The translations under genes and the position numbers were made by a program. Positions 22,775 to 32,219 of a DNA stretch of 64,000 nucleotides are shown here, in pieces. Location of the stretch: the NCBI GenBank assembly GCA_002256145.1, contig NKIP01000006.1, positions 124,001 through 188,000 on the forward strand, given 5' to 3'. Numbering within the stretch: the first letter of the stretch is position 1; each line of letters begins with the position of its first letter. Source of the DNA: Comamonadaceae bacterium PBBC1 (GTDB taxonomy: Bacteria; Pseudomonadota; Gammaproteobacteria; Burkholderiales; Burkholderiaceae_C). The notes under the pieces were generated by a model. It had not been told where the DNA came from, did no database searches, and saw only the letters and a program-made list of their open reading frames with translations.

Positions 22775-22800
22775 AAAACCCGGGACCAGGCCCGGGTTTT
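22775..22800 (-). terminator. intrinsic terminator after lpdA
   Basis: A perfect 10-bp stem, AAAACCCGGG with CCCGGGTTTT, around a 6-base loop lies 61 bases beyond the lpdA stop. The flanking A4 and T4 make it potentially active both ways. It marks the end of the sucA-odhB-lpdA operon and separates it from zapE. Confidence 0.85.
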
Positions 22801-22860
22801 CAGGGATGCAGAACTTTAACCCAACTCACCCGGCGCTGCAGTGTCGGGAGCGTCAAGGTC

Positions 22861-24288
22861 TTAGAAGTTCAAGCTGCGCTTGTCCACCGCCAAAGCGGCC
22901 TCTTTGGTGGACTCGCTCAAAGAAGGGTGCGCGTGGCAAATGCGGGCAATGTCTTCGGCGCTGGCGCGGAATTCCATGGCCACCACGGCTTCGGCGATCA
23001 ACTCGGAGGCTTGTGGGCCCACGATGTGCACGCCCAAAATCTCGTCAGTGGTCGCATCGGCCAACATCTTCACCATGCCGGTCGTGTCGCCCAAGGCACG
23101 GGCACGGCCGTTGGCCAGGAACGGGAAGGTGCCGGCCTTGTAGGCCACGCCATCGGCCTTGAGTTGCTGCTCGGTGCGGCCGACCCAAGCGATCTCGGGG
23201 CTGGTGTAGATGACCCAAGGGATGGTGTTGAAGTTGACGTGCCCGTGTTGGCCCGCGATGCGTTCGGCCACGGCCACGCCCTCTTCTTCGGCTTTGTGCG
23301 CCAGCATCGGGCCACGCACCACGTCACCCACCGCCCACACGCCGGGCAAATTGGTTTTGCAGTCGGCGTCCACCACCACCGCGCCGCGCTCATCCAGCTG
23401 CAGGCCCACGGCTTCGGTGTTCAAGCCGATGGTGTTGGGCACACGGCCGATCGAAATGATCAGCTTGTCGGCATCCAAAACCACCGCTTCGCCCTTGGCG
23501 TTGGTGTAGTTGACGGTCACACCGTTCTTGCCATTGACGATTTCGCCGACTTTCACGCCGAGTTCGATCTTCAGGCCTTGCTTGTCGAAAGCCTTCTTGG
23601 CTTCCTTGGCGATTTGCTCGTCCACCGCGCCCAAGAATGTGGGCAGGCCTTCGAGGATGGTGACTTCTGCACCCAGGCGACGCCAGACCGAGCCCATCTC
23701 CAGACCGATCACGCCGGAACCGATCAAGGCCAGCTTCTTGGGCACAGCACCCACGCGCAAAGCGCCATCATTGGACAACACATTGACTTCGTCAAATGGG
23801 GTGCCAGGCAGTGCACGGGCGTTGGAGCCGGTGGCAATGATGACTTGCTTGGCGGTGATGGACTCTTCGGTCTTGCCTGCCACGTTGAGGGTGTAACCGC
23901 CTTCAGCCTTGCCAGCAAAGCTGCCGCGGCCATGGAAGAAGGTGACCTTGTTTTTCTTGAACAGGTACAAGATGCCATCGTTGTTTTGCTTCACGACGGT
24001 GTCTTTGCGGGCAATCATCTTGGCCACGTCCATCTTCACGTCCGTGGCAGTGATGCCGTGCTCGGCGAAGTGGTGGTTGGCATGGTCAAAGTGCTCGCTG
24101 GACTGCAGCAAAGCCTTGGAGGGGATGCAACCCACGTTGGTGCAGGTGCCGCCGGGCGCTGGGCCACCGGCCGCGTTCTTCCATTCGTCGATACAAGCGA
24201 CCTGGAAACCGAGTTGGGCAGCGCGAATGGCTGCAATGTAGCCACCGGGGCCACCGCCGATGACGACGACGTCGAATTGTTTGCTCAT
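22861..24288 (-). CDS. lpdA: dihydrolipoyl dehydrogenase (E3)
   Basis: FAD enzyme that reoxidises the lipoyl groups of the 2-oxoglutarate dehydrogenase complex with NAD+. The 475-residue protein has the FAD motif GGGPGGY, the redox pair Cys49/Cys54 in GGTCTNVGC, an NAD-binding [11 protein letters not shown] and the C-terminal HPSLSE with the catalytic His. It is last in the operon and is separated from odhB by the DUF4160-DUF2442 pair and a 107-base gap, in which no clear promoter was seen. Confidence 0.97.
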   Translation of the reverse strand: MSKQFDVVVIGGGPGGYIAAIRAAQLGFQVACIDEWKNAAGGPAPGGTCTNVGCIPSKALLQSSEHFDHANHHFAEHGITATDVKMDVAKMIARKDTVVKQNNDGILYLFKKNKVTFFHGRGSFAGKAEGGYTLNVAGKTEESITAKQVIIATGSNARALPGTPFDEVNVLSNDGALRVGAVPKKLALIGSGVIGLEMGSVWRRLGAEVTILEGLPTFLGAVDEQIAKEAKKAFDKQGLKIELGVKVGEIVNGKNGVTVNYTNAKGEAVVLDADKLIISIGRVPNTIGLNTEAVGLQLDERGAVVVDADCKTNLPGVWAVGDVVRGPMLAHKAEEEGVAVAERIAGQHGHVNFNTIPWVIYTSPEIAWVGRTEQQLKADGVAYKAGTFPFLANGRARALGDTTGMVKMLADATTDEILGVHIVGPQASELIAEAVVAMEFRASAEDIARICHAHPSLSESTKEAALAVDKRSLNF

Positions 24289-24395
24289 AGGTTTCTTTCT
24301 ATTCAGTCATTCATTGAATTGAGACAGTCCCGGTGCCAGCATCTCAGCCCCATGAGGCTTCATGCTGACCAAAAATTGTCACGATCGCGTGTGCT

Positions 24396-24677
24396 TCAGG
24401 TCTGATCCATTGGGGGCAGACCCGCATGGGCAACCCCTTTCAGATACAGCGTTTCAGGGGCCAAATCCAGCATGTCGTCCCAGACCACCGTGCCGTGTGA
24501 GACATGGGCCTTGGCAAACGCCCCTCCCACTTTCAGCCTTTGAAACGCCGGAAAATCCAAGTAGGGTTTGACATCAAAGGACTTGACTGCGCCGTCCTTG
24601 AATTCAAGCAACAGTTCAAAATTGTCCAAGGTCTTCACCTTGGTCACGCGCGGCAAAAGGGGGCGGGTTTCAGTCAT
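24396..24677 (-). CDS. DUF2442 domain protein
   Basis: A 93-residue protein with the DUF2442 pattern: VTKVKTLDNFELLLEFKDGAVKSFDVKPYLD at the front and a VVWDDMLDLAPETLYL motif near the end. The family is small and uncharacterised, and often follows a DUF4160 gene, as here with a 4-base ATGA overlap. Such pairs have been suggested as toxin-antitoxin-like modules, which I recall from general knowledge and cannot verify here. Its place within the 2-oxoglutarate dehydrogenase operon is unusual. Confidence 0.85.
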   Translation of the reverse strand: MTETRPLLPRVTKVKTLDNFELLLEFKDGAVKSFDVKPYLDFPAFQRLKVGGAFAKAHVSHGTVVWDDMLDLAPETLYLKGVAHAGLPPMDQT

Positions 24678-24943
24678 TTGAGTGGATCGATCCTGAAAAG
24701 GTCACGCCCTTCAATGGCCAATGACCAGTCTGCCATCAACTCTTCGGCATGAATTTCGATCCAGGCCTCGACCAAGCGCCGCTTGTTTTTAGGGAAGTTC
24801 CCTGCCAATTGCTCCGCGCTGGGAATCGCAAAAACCGCCTCGAAGTCTTGGTAGTACACATGGATGTGTGGCATGTGGTGTTCACTGGTGTCCATGAAAT
24901 ACATGGACACCAAAACGCCATAGAACATCGAGATGGTTGGCAT
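24674..24943 (-). CDS. DUF4160 domain protein
   Basis: An 89-residue protein with the DUF4160 hallmark of a hydrophobic N-terminus (MFYGVLVSMYF) followed by the HHMPHIHVYYQDFEAVF histidine-rich motif, and a C-terminal RRLVEAWIEIHAEELMADW helix. Function is unknown. The start is 14 bases after the odhB stop, so it is probably read through from sucA-odhB. An alternative ATG lies five codons downstream. Confidence 0.85.
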   Translation of the reverse strand: MPTISMFYGVLVSMYFMDTSEHHMPHIHVYYQDFEAVFAIPSAEQLAGNFPKNKRRLVEAWIEIHAEELMADWSLAIEGRDLFRIDPLK

Positions 24944-24957
24944 GCCTCGGTTTGATG

Positions 24958-26211
24958 TCAGATGTCGAACAAGAGGCGAGCTGGATCTTCCAGCGCTTCC
25001 TTCATGGCGACCAAGCCCAAGACAGCTTCGCGGCCGTCGATGATGCGGTGGTCGTACGACATGGCGAAGTAGTTCATGGGGCGAACCACAACCTGGCCGT
25101 TTTCCACCATGGCGCGGTCTTTGGTCGCGTGCACGCCCAAAATGGCAGACTGGGGTGGGTTGATGATGGGGGTGGACATCATCGAGCCGAAAGTGCCTCC
25201 GTTGGAGATGGAGAAGGTGCCGCCGGTCATCTCTTCGATGCCCAACTTGCCGTCCTTGGCCTTCTGGCCAAATTCGGCAATTTTCTTTTCAATCTCGGCA
25301 AAGCTCATCTGGTCGGCGTTGCGCAAAATCGGCACCACCAAACCGCGTGGCGAACCTACCGCGATACCGATGTCAAAGTAGCCGTGGTACACGATGTCGT
25401 TGCCGTCGACCGAGGCGTTGAGCACTGGGAATTTCTTCAGGGCGTGCACAGCGGCCTTGACGAAGAAGCTCATGAAGCCCAGCTTGCAACCGTGTTCCTT
25501 CTCGAAACGGTCTTGCATGCGCTTGCGCATGTCCATGACCGGGGCCATGTTGATTTCGTTGAAGGTGGTCAGGATGGCGTTGGTCGACTGCGACTGCAGC
25601 AAACGCTCGGCCACACGGGCACGCAGACGTGTCATGGGCACGCGCTGCTCTGGGCGGTCGCCCAGGTTGACGGCAGGGGCCGACACCTGAGGCAGCGTCT
25701 TGGTGGGCACGCCTGTAGGAATCACGGCAGCGGTGGACTTGACGCCACCGGCCACAGCGGCCAACACGTCACCCTTGGTCACGCGGCCGTCTTTGCCAGA
25801 ACCTGCCACCGAGCCAGCAGCCAGGCTGTTGTCAGCCATGAGTTTGGCAGCGGCGGGCATGGCCACACCGGCCATGCTGCCACCCGTGGTGGCTGCGGCG
25901 GCCGCAGGGGCTGCTGCGCTCACAGCGGGGGCGGCAGCTGCAGCGGGTGCAGCGGCGGCACCGACCTTGCCGTCAGTGTCGATGCGGGCAATCAATTGCT
26001 CTGCGGCCACGGTGCCGCCATCGGCCACGAGGATTTCAGAGATCACGCCAGCAGCGGGCGCGGGCACTTCGAGCACGACCTTGTCGGTCTCGATTTCGAT
26101 CAGGATTTCGTCGGCAGCAACCGCTTCACCGACTTTCTTTTTCCACTGCAGCATGGTGGCTTCAGCCACTGACTCGGACAGTTGGGGGACTTTGACTTCT
26201 ACGATGGCCAT
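24958..26211 (-). CDS. odhB: 2-oxoglutarate dehydrogenase E2, dihydrolipoyl succinyltransferase
   Basis: Core of the 2-oxoglutarate dehydrogenase complex (also called sucB); moves the succinyl group to CoA. The 417-residue protein has a single lipoyl domain with Lys44 in [11 protein letters not shown], an Ala/Pro-rich linker, an E3-binding segment ([12 protein letters not shown]) and the catalytic domain with His388 and Asp392 in [11 protein letters not shown]. It lies between sucA and the DUF4160 gene. Confidence 0.97.
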   Translation of the reverse strand: MAIVEVKVPQLSESVAEATMLQWKKKVGEAVAADEILIEIETDKVVLEVPAPAAGVISEILVADGGTVAAEQLIARIDTDGKVGAAAAPAAAAAPAVSAAAPAAAAATTGGSMAGVAMPAAAKLMADNSLAAGSVAGSGKDGRVTKGDVLAAVAGGVKSTAAVIPTGVPTKTLPQVSAPAVNLGDRPEQRVPMTRLRARVAERLLQSQSTNAILTTFNEINMAPVMDMRKRMQDRFEKEHGCKLGFMSFFVKAAVHALKKFPVLNASVDGNDIVYHGYFDIGIAVGSPRGLVVPILRNADQMSFAEIEKKIAEFGQKAKDGKLGIEEMTGGTFSISNGGTFGSMMSTPIINPPQSAILGVHATKDRAMVENGQVVVRPMNYFAMSYDHRIIDGREAVLGLVAMKEALEDPARLLFDI

Positions 26212-26246
26212 GATGTTTCCGTTATGCGTTGGTCGTTTATCGAGGG

Positions 26247-26274
26247 GTCTGGCGCTGAACCGTCAGCGCCAGAC
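26247..26274 (-). other. strong hairpin between sucA and odhB
   Basis: GTCTGGCGCTGA and TCAGCGCCAGAC form a perfect 12-bp stem with a 4-base loop in the 69-base gap between the sucA stop and the odhB start. No T run follows leftward, so it is not an intrinsic terminator. The likely role is mRNA end protection or setting different levels of E1 and E2, which is inference. Confidence 0.7.
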
Positions 26275-26280
26275 GCTGGT

Positions 26281-29148
26281 TCACTTGGTCAGCACGAAGC
26301 CCTTGAGCTTCGAGAAGGCCGCTTCGATCAGTGCTTTTTGCTGGTCTTGGTGCAGGTGTGAGTAACCCACCGCAGGTGACGCGGACGCTGCACGACCGGC
26401 ATAACCGAGCTTTTGACCTTCGAGCATGTTCTCGTGGATGTTGTGCTGAATGAAGAACCAGGCGCCCTGGTTCTGCGGCTCGTCCTGGCACCACACGATG
26501 TCGGTGGCGTTGGGGTACTTCTTGATCTCGGCAGCGAAAGCCTTGTGCGGGAAGGGATAGAGCTGTTCCACGCGGATGATCGCGGTGTCGTCAGCACCCT
26601 TGGCTTCGCGTTGCTTGACCAGGTCGTAGTACACCTTGCCCGAGCAGGCAATGACGCGCTTGACCTTGTCGGCCTTGAGCGCCTTGTTCTCGGGAATCAC
26701 AGTCTGGAAGCTGCCCTTGGTGAACTCGGACACCGGGCTGGTGGCATCCTTGTTGCGCAGGAGCGACTTGGGCGTGAAGATGACCAAGGGCTTCCTCAGG
26801 TCACGCACCACCTGGCGACGCAGCACATGGAAAATCTGGCTGGCCGTGGTGGGCTGCACGAGCTGCATGTTGGTGTCGGCCGCCAACTGCATGAAGCGCT
26901 CCACGCGGGCCGAGCTGTGCTCAGGACCCTGGCCTTCGTAGCCGTGCGGCAGCATCAAGGTCAGGCCGTTCACGCGGCCCCACTTGACTTCGCCCGATGC
27001 AATGAACTGGTCGATCACCACTTGAGCGCCGTTGGCAAAATCGCCGAACTGCGCTTCCCAAATCACCAAGGTGTTGGGATCGTTGGATGCGTAACCGTAT
27101 TCAAAACCGAGCACAGCCTCTTCGGACAGGATCGAGTCGATCACGGTGAAGGGGGCCTGCTTGTCAGAGACGTTTTGCAGGGCGACGTAAGTGCCGGTGT
27201 CCCACTTTTCGCGCTTTTGGTCGTGAATGACGGCATGGCGGTGGGTGAAGGTGCCACGGCCGCAATCTTCGCCCGACAAACGCACAGGGTAGCCGCTGGC
27301 CACCAGCGAGGCGAAGGCCATGTGTTCGCCCATGCCCCAGTCCACTGGAATGTCGCCACGGCCCATGGCGGCGCGGTCGTCGTACACCTTTTTGACCAAC
27401 TGGTGCGGTGTGACCGACTCAGGGATGGTGGTGATTTTCTCGGCCAGACGTTTCCAGTCGGCCAAAGGGATAGACGTGTCGCCCGCATCGGTCCACTTCT
27501 TGCCCATGAAGGGTGCCCAGTCCACGGTGAACTTGGTTTTGAAGTTGGTCAACACCGGCTCGGTGGTGTTCTTGCCTGCGTCCAAAGCCGCGCGGTAAGC
27601 CTTGGCCATGTCGTCGCCCAGGGTTTCGCCCAAGCCTTGTGTGGCCAGTTTGTCGGCAAACAGTTTGCGTGTGCCAGGGTGTGCGCCGATTTTTTTGTAC
27701 ATCAGCGGCTGGGTCAGCGCAGGGGTGTCCTGCTCGTTGTGACCCAGTTTGCGGAAACACACCACGTCCAGCACCACATCTTTTTGGAACGTCATGCGGT
27801 ATTCCAAAGCCAGCTGAGTGGCCAGGACCACGGTCTCTGGATCGTCACCGTTGACGTGCAAGACCGGTGCTTCGACCATTTTGACGATGTCGGTACAGAA
27901 CACGCTTGAGCGCATGTCGCGCGGGTCAGAGGTGGTGAAACCGATCTGGTTGTTGATGATGATGTGAACCGTGCCACCCGTGGAGTAACCACGGGTTTGG
28001 GCCAGCGCCAAGGTTTCCTGGTTCACACCTTGACCGCCAAAGGCCGAGTCACCGTGCACCAAAACGGGCAGCACTTGCTTGCCCAGCGGGTCGCCACGGC
28101 GGTCCATACGGGCACGCACAGAACCTTCGACCACGGGGTTCACAATTTCCAAGTGCGAGGGGTTGAAGGCCAGCGACAGGTGAACGGGGCCACCGGACGT
28201 ATTCACGTCCGAGCTGAAACCTTGGTGGTATTTCACGTCACCGGCAGGCAGATCTTCAGGGGCGGTATGGTCAAACTCGGCAAACAAGTCGGCCGGCAGC
28301 TTGCCCATGGTGTTGACCAGCACGTTCAGACGACCACGGTGGGCCATGCCAATCACGACTTCCTGCACGCCTTGCGCACCGGCTTGCTGGATCAGCTCGT
28401 CCATCGCGGCGATGAAGCTCTCACCCCCTTCGAGCGAGAAACGCTTTTGACCCACGTATTTGGTGTGCAAATAACGCTCCAGACCTTCGGCGGCTGTCAG
28501 GCGGTCGAGGATCTGCTTTTTCTTGTCCGATGTGAAGTTGGGTTTGCTGCGGATGCTTTCGAGCTTTTGCTGCCACCAGCGTTTTTCGGCCTGCTCGGTG
28601 GTGTACATGTATTCAGCACCCAAGGTGCCGCAATAGGTCTCACGCAGCGCATTGAGCAACTCGCGCAAGGACATGTTGTTCTTGCCAAAAAACGTGTTGC
28701 TGGTGTCGAACACGGTTTCCTGGTCGGCATCGGTGAAGCCGAAGAAAGCGGGGTCGAGGTCAGGAATAGCGGGGCGTTCAGTGCGCTTGAGCGGGTCCAG
28801 GTCTGCCCAGCGCTGGCCCACGTTGCGGTAAGCAGCAATCAGCTGCTGAACGGCAGTGCGCTTGCGGCCCATTTCGACATCGGCGCTGGCCATGACAACT
28901 TTGGTGCCGCCGGCTTTGGCGCGTTCGGCAAAAGCATTGATGACGGGCTGGTGGGGCACGTCTTTGGCATTGGAGCCATCGACTGCGGGAACGTGCTGCA
29001 AGGCGTCAAAGTAGTCACGCCAAGAATCAGGCACGCTGCCAGGATTGGCCAAGTAGTTTTCGTACATCTCTTCGACGTAGGGGGTGTTGCCCCCGAAGAG
29101 ATGGGTATTGCCTGAATAGGCGGAGTAGACGGAATTTGTCTCGCTCAT
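26281..29148 (-). CDS. sucA: 2-oxoglutarate dehydrogenase E1
   Basis: Thiamine-diphosphate enzyme that decarboxylates 2-oxoglutarate in the TCA cycle. The 955-residue length is typical of the homodimeric E1. Family motifs include YMYTTEQAEKRWWQ, GMAHRGRLNVLVN, the ThDP-binding HGDSAFGGQGVNQET through NNQIGFTTS, and LPHGYEGQGPEHSSAR near the C-terminus. A strong GGAGGT ribosome site lies 10 bases before the ATG. First gene of the operon. Confidence 0.97.
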   Translation of the reverse strand: MSETNSVYSAYSGNTHLFGGNTPYVEEMYENYLANPGSVPDSWRDYFDALQHVPAVDGSNAKDVPHQPVINAFAERAKAGGTKVVMASADVEMGRKRTAVQQLIAAYRNVGQRWADLDPLKRTERPAIPDLDPAFFGFTDADQETVFDTSNTFFGKNNMSLRELLNALRETYCGTLGAEYMYTTEQAEKRWWQQKLESIRSKPNFTSDKKKQILDRLTAAEGLERYLHTKYVGQKRFSLEGGESFIAAMDELIQQAGAQGVQEVVIGMAHRGRLNVLVNTMGKLPADLFAEFDHTAPEDLPAGDVKYHQGFSSDVNTSGGPVHLSLAFNPSHLEIVNPVVEGSVRARMDRRGDPLGKQVLPVLVHGDSAFGGQGVNQETLALAQTRGYSTGGTVHIIINNQIGFTTSDPRDMRSSVFCTDIVKMVEAPVLHVNGDDPETVVLATQLALEYRMTFQKDVVLDVVCFRKLGHNEQDTPALTQPLMYKKIGAHPGTRKLFADKLATQGLGETLGDDMAKAYRAALDAGKNTTEPVLTNFKTKFTVDWAPFMGKKWTDAGDTSIPLADWKRLAEKITTIPESVTPHQLVKKVYDDRAAMGRGDIPVDWGMGEHMAFASLVASGYPVRLSGEDCGRGTFTHRHAVIHDQKREKWDTGTYVALQNVSDKQAPFTVIDSILSEEAVLGFEYGYASNDPNTLVIWEAQFGDFANGAQVVIDQFIASGEVKWGRVNGLTLMLPHGYEGQGPEHSSARVERFMQLAADTNMQLVQPTTASQIFHVLRRQVVRDLRKPLVIFTPKSLLRNKDATSPVSEFTKGSFQTVIPENKALKADKVKRVIACSGKVYYDLVKQREAKGADDTAIIRVEQLYPFPHKAFAAEIKKYPNATDIVWCQDEPQNQGAWFFIQHNIHENMLEGQKLGYAGRAASASPAVGYSHLHQDQQKALIEAAFSKLKGFVLTK

Positions 29149-29163
29149 GATTCGCTGACCTCC

Positions 29164-29180
29164 GTTTCCCTCTGGGAAAC
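29164..29180 (-). other. hairpin next to the sucA ribosome-binding site
   Basis: GTTTCCC and GGGAAAC form a perfect 7-bp stem with a 3-base loop. On the leftward strand its base abuts the GGAGGT ribosome site of sucA (29158-29163). Alternative pairing could tune access to the site, or it could be a 5' stabiliser. Beyond it, to 29330, I see no further gene; a TATATA patch near 29192-29199 could be a -10 element. Confidence 0.5.
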
Positions 29181-29330
29181 ATTAGTTGGTTGATATATAC
29201 CTTCCGCGACACGGCTGGACCGGTTGGCGGATGCGACTGTGGCAGGGGAAGGGCCTAAGTACAGCGCGCATTGTGCCATGGCTTGTCCGATGTCTAACTT
29301 ACAGGCGTTTAGAGAGAACCTTTGCAGAAT

Positions 29331-29357
29331 AAAAAAAGGCCCCGACAAAGCGGGGCC
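29331..29357 (-). terminator. intrinsic terminator after prpE
   Basis: GGCCCCG and CGGGGCC form a 7-bp GC-rich stem with a 6-base loop, followed leftward by seven T. It begins eight bases after the prpE stop codon and separates prpE from the sucA promoter region. Confidence 0.92.
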
Positions 29358-29364
29358 CAGGGCA

Positions 29365-31263
29365 TCAGCCTTTGATCTGATCGACGATCTGCTGCAAAGC
29401 AGCGGGGTCGTCCATGGTGGTCAGGTCGCCAGGATCGCGGCCTTCGGCCACAGCCTGAATAGCGCGGCGCAGCAGTTTGCCGCTGCGCGTTTTGGGCAAT
29501 GCGGTCACAAAGAACACACGCGACGGACGCGCCACCGCTCCCAGCTGGCTGTCCACCACTTTCATGACTTCGCCTTCGAGCTTCAGACGTGCTGCCGCAT
29601 CCGTCAGGCCCGAGGTGTCCTTGGCAATGGCAAACGCCATGGCCACCTGCCCTTTGAGCTGGTCGGCCACACCAACCACGGCCACTTCGGCCACGTTGGG
29701 GTGGCTGGAGATGCTTTCCTCGATCTCTCGGGTGCCCAGGCGGTGACCAGCGACGTTGATCACGTCGTCGGTGCGGCCCAGAATGAAGTAGTAGCCGTCT
29801 TCGTCACGCACCGCCCAATCGAAGGTGCTGTAGACCAGTTTGTTGGGAACGGTCTTCCAGTAAGTCTTGACGAAACGCTCGTCATCGCCCCAGATGGTTT
29901 GCAGGTTGCCGGGAGGCAAGGGGCCTTCGATGGTCAGCACGCCCTTCTGGTTGGCGCCGGTGAGTTCTTCGCCCGTCTGGTCGTCGACCAATTTGACGTT
30001 GTAGCCATAAATCGCCTTGCCGGGCGAGCCGAACTTGCTGGGCGCTTTCTCCACGCCGTTGCAAATGCTCAAAATCGGCCAGCCAGTTTCGGTCTGCCAG
30101 TAGTTGTCGATGATGGCCTTGCCGTTCAGTCCTTCTGAAATCCACTTGGCAGTGGGCTCGTCCAGCGGCTCACCGGCCAGGAACAGCGCCTGCAGGCTCG
30201 ACAGGTCGTACTTGGTGAGCAGCGCAGGGTCTTGCTTTTTGAGCACACGGATGGCCGTGGGGGCGCTGAACATGACCTGGACTTTGTACTTCTCAACCAA
30301 GCTCCACCAGATGCCGCCGTCGGGGCGAATCGGCAAGCCTTCGTAGAGGATGGTGGCCATGCCGCCAATCAGCGGGCCGTAGATGATGTAGCTGTGGCCC
30401 ACCACCCAGCCGATATCGCTGGTGCAGAAAAAGGTGCCGCCGGGTTTGCCTTCAAAAATATTGGGCAGGCTGGCCGCCAAGGCCACGGTGTAGCCACCGG
30501 TGTCGCGTTGCACGCCTTTGGGCTTACCGGTGGTGCCTGAGGTGTAGAGCGTGTAGCTGGGGTGGGTGGATTCGACCCACTCGCAGGGCACCACGGTGTC
30601 CATGTGCTTGGCGCGCTCGGTGGCGTAATCCACATCGCGGCCCGCTACGGGCGTGAATTCGGACAGTTTTCGGTCCACCATGATCACGTTGGCTGGTTTA
30701 TGGGCCGACAACTTGATGGCTTCGTCCAGCAATGGCTTGTAAGGCACGCCCTTGCCGCCGCGCGAACCGGCGTCGGCGCTGATGATGACCTTGGGCGAAG
30801 CGTCTTCGATGCGGGTGGCCAGCGAGTGCGAGGCAAAACCACCAAACACCACCGAGTGAATAGCCCCCAAGCGCACACAAGCCAGCATGGCGAATGCCGC
30901 TTCAGCAATCATAGGCATGTAGATCAGCACGCGGTCGCCCTTGACCACGCCCAGGTCTTGCAAGATGGCGGCCATGCGCTGCACTTCGGCGTGCAGATCG
31001 CGGAAGGTGTAGGTTTTTTCCTGGTCGGTTTCAGTCGACACAAAAATCAGTGCAGGCTGGTCGGCGCGCTCGGCCAGATGGCGGTCCACCGCGTTGTGGC
31101 ACAGATTGGTTTGACCACCGACGAACCATTTGGCAAAGGGCGGGTTGTTGTAATCACAAATTTGCTGCGGCTGGACTTTCCAATCGACCAACTTGGCCTG
31201 CTCGGCCCAAAAAGCGTCACGGTCGTTGATCGACCGGGCGTGAAATTCTGCGAAACTGCCCAT
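29365..31263 (-). CDS. prpE: propionyl-CoA synthetase PrpE
   Basis: AMP-forming acyl-CoA synthetase that activates propionate. From ATG 31261-31263, with AGGAG seven bases upstream, it has 632 residues, matching E. coli PrpE (628). The N-terminus GSFAEFHARSINDRDAFWAEQ and SNPPFA-like NNPPFAKWFVGG are PrpE features; the adenylate motif is YTSGTTGKPKG and the acetylation-regulated lysine is Lys596 in RSGK. The open frame extends 98 codons upstream with no family similarity. No prpB, prpC or prpD is nearby. Acetyl-CoA synthetase is the alternative but fits less well. Confidence 0.92.
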   Translation of the reverse strand: MGSFAEFHARSINDRDAFWAEQAKLVDWKVQPQQICDYNNPPFAKWFVGGQTNLCHNAVDRHLAERADQPALIFVSTETDQEKTYTFRDLHAEVQRMAAILQDLGVVKGDRVLIYMPMIAEAAFAMLACVRLGAIHSVVFGGFASHSLATRIEDASPKVIISADAGSRGGKGVPYKPLLDEAIKLSAHKPANVIMVDRKLSEFTPVAGRDVDYATERAKHMDTVVPCEWVESTHPSYTLYTSGTTGKPKGVQRDTGGYTVALAASLPNIFEGKPGGTFFCTSDIGWVVGHSYIIYGPLIGGMATILYEGLPIRPDGGIWWSLVEKYKVQVMFSAPTAIRVLKKQDPALLTKYDLSSLQALFLAGEPLDEPTAKWISEGLNGKAIIDNYWQTETGWPILSICNGVEKAPSKFGSPGKAIYGYNVKLVDDQTGEELTGANQKGVLTIEGPLPPGNLQTIWGDDERFVKTYWKTVPNKLVYSTFDWAVRDEDGYYFILGRTDDVINVAGHRLGTREIEESISSHPNVAEVAVVGVADQLKGQVAMAFAIAKDTSGLTDAAARLKLEGEVMKVVDSQLGAVARPSRVFFVTALPKTRSGKLLRRAIQAVAEGRDPGDLTTMDDPAALQQIVDQIKG

Positions 31264-31495
31264 AAATGTCTCCTGAAAGCCCACCAAGTTGAAACCAGCA
31301 AAGAGGGCAACGGTCACGCATCGCCCTGCACTTCTGAATTCATAATTATGGCCAAGGGACTTGCAAGAAGCTGACTTTGACCGATGGTCGTTCAAGTTTG
31401 CAAGACGCTTGCCCATTAGGATCGACGCCCTCGTCACGATCAAGCCTCGCAGACCACTCACCATCACCCCGAGGGCGGGGCTCCTGCAAATCACT

Positions 31496-32101
31496 TCATT
31501 TGAAGAGGGATTGCAGCAGCTTGAAATCGGGGTGCTCAGCCGTTCGGACCCATTCAAAAGCCAACATCTCGGCGGTCACCAGTTCAGCCCCAGCGCCTGC
31601 CAAACGGTCATAGGCCGCATCGCGGTTGCGCTCGGTGCGCGAACTGCAGGCATCGGTCACCACCCACACTTCAAACTCGTCTTCCAGCAAATCCAAGGCG
31701 GTTTGCATCAAGCAAATATGGGCTTCACAACCAGCCAACACAATCGTTTTGCGTTCCTGCGCAGTGGCTTGGGGCTTTTGCAAGTGGCGCGGCAAACTGC
31801 GGGCGTTGCCACGCGGGGCCTGTGGTGGCTCGGGTTGCAACCATTCACCCAGGCCTTCTTCAACGGCACTGAATTGCATTTTGGCCAGAACCTGGCGGCA
31901 GTGACTTCGGATGTCGGGGGGCATCTCACCCAAACGCGACGGATTTTGCTCTGTGCCCCAAGTCGGCACCTCCAAGGCCTGCGCCAAAGTCGCCAAGCGA
32001 ACGGCGTTGGCCCACACTGCTTCGGCGTCCAGCATCGCAGGCTTGAGGCGAGCCTGAAAATCCACCAACACCAATTGGCTTTCGTCTGCATTGATCAACA
32101 T
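31496..32101 (-). CDS. isochorismatase-like cysteine hydrolase
   Basis: The 201-residue product fits the isochorismatase-like superfamily, which includes nicotinamidases and YcaC. The likely catalytic triad is Asp14 (VLVDFQ), Lys74 (AKMQF) and Cys130 (GCEAHICLMQTA). About 20 residues around 88-115 form a Pro/Arg/Gln-rich insertion. The substrate cannot be told. ATG 32099-32101 has GGAA upstream; the frame before it is not conserved. The 232-base gap toward prpE (31264-31495) shows no gene, only a weak CATAAT -10 for prpE near 31350. Confidence 0.8.
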   Translation of the reverse strand: MLINADESQLVLVDFQARLKPAMLDAEAVWANAVRLATLAQALEVPTWGTEQNPSRLGEMPPDIRSHCRQVLAKMQFSAVEEGLGEWLQPEPPQAPRGNARSLPRHLQKPQATAQERKTIVLAGCEAHICLMQTALDLLEDEFEVWVVTDACSSRTERNRDAAYDRLAGAGAELVTAEMLAFEWVRTAEHPDFKLLQSLFK

Positions 32102-32219
32102 GTCTTTTTCCGATGGGTTTTGAGTCTGGATTGTCGCAGGACCTTGGCCCTGCCGATCCAGCGAACGCCATGATCGCAATCAAAGAAGGGCAAATAAAGA
32201 AAAACATCAGTTATGCTCA

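Noticed and set aside
22927..24405. 492-codon open frame on the plus strand opposite lpdA
   Set aside because: It has no recognisable domain and is composed of residues expected from reading a GC-rich gene backwards; lpdA itself has all its active-site motifs.
26413..27909. 498-codon plus-strand frame opposite sucA
   Set aside because: His- and Gly-rich antisense shadow of a well-conserved gene.
29365..31557. Acetyl-CoA synthetase with 730 residues
   Set aside because: The first 98 codons lack similarity, and the N-terminal motifs and length fit PrpE better.
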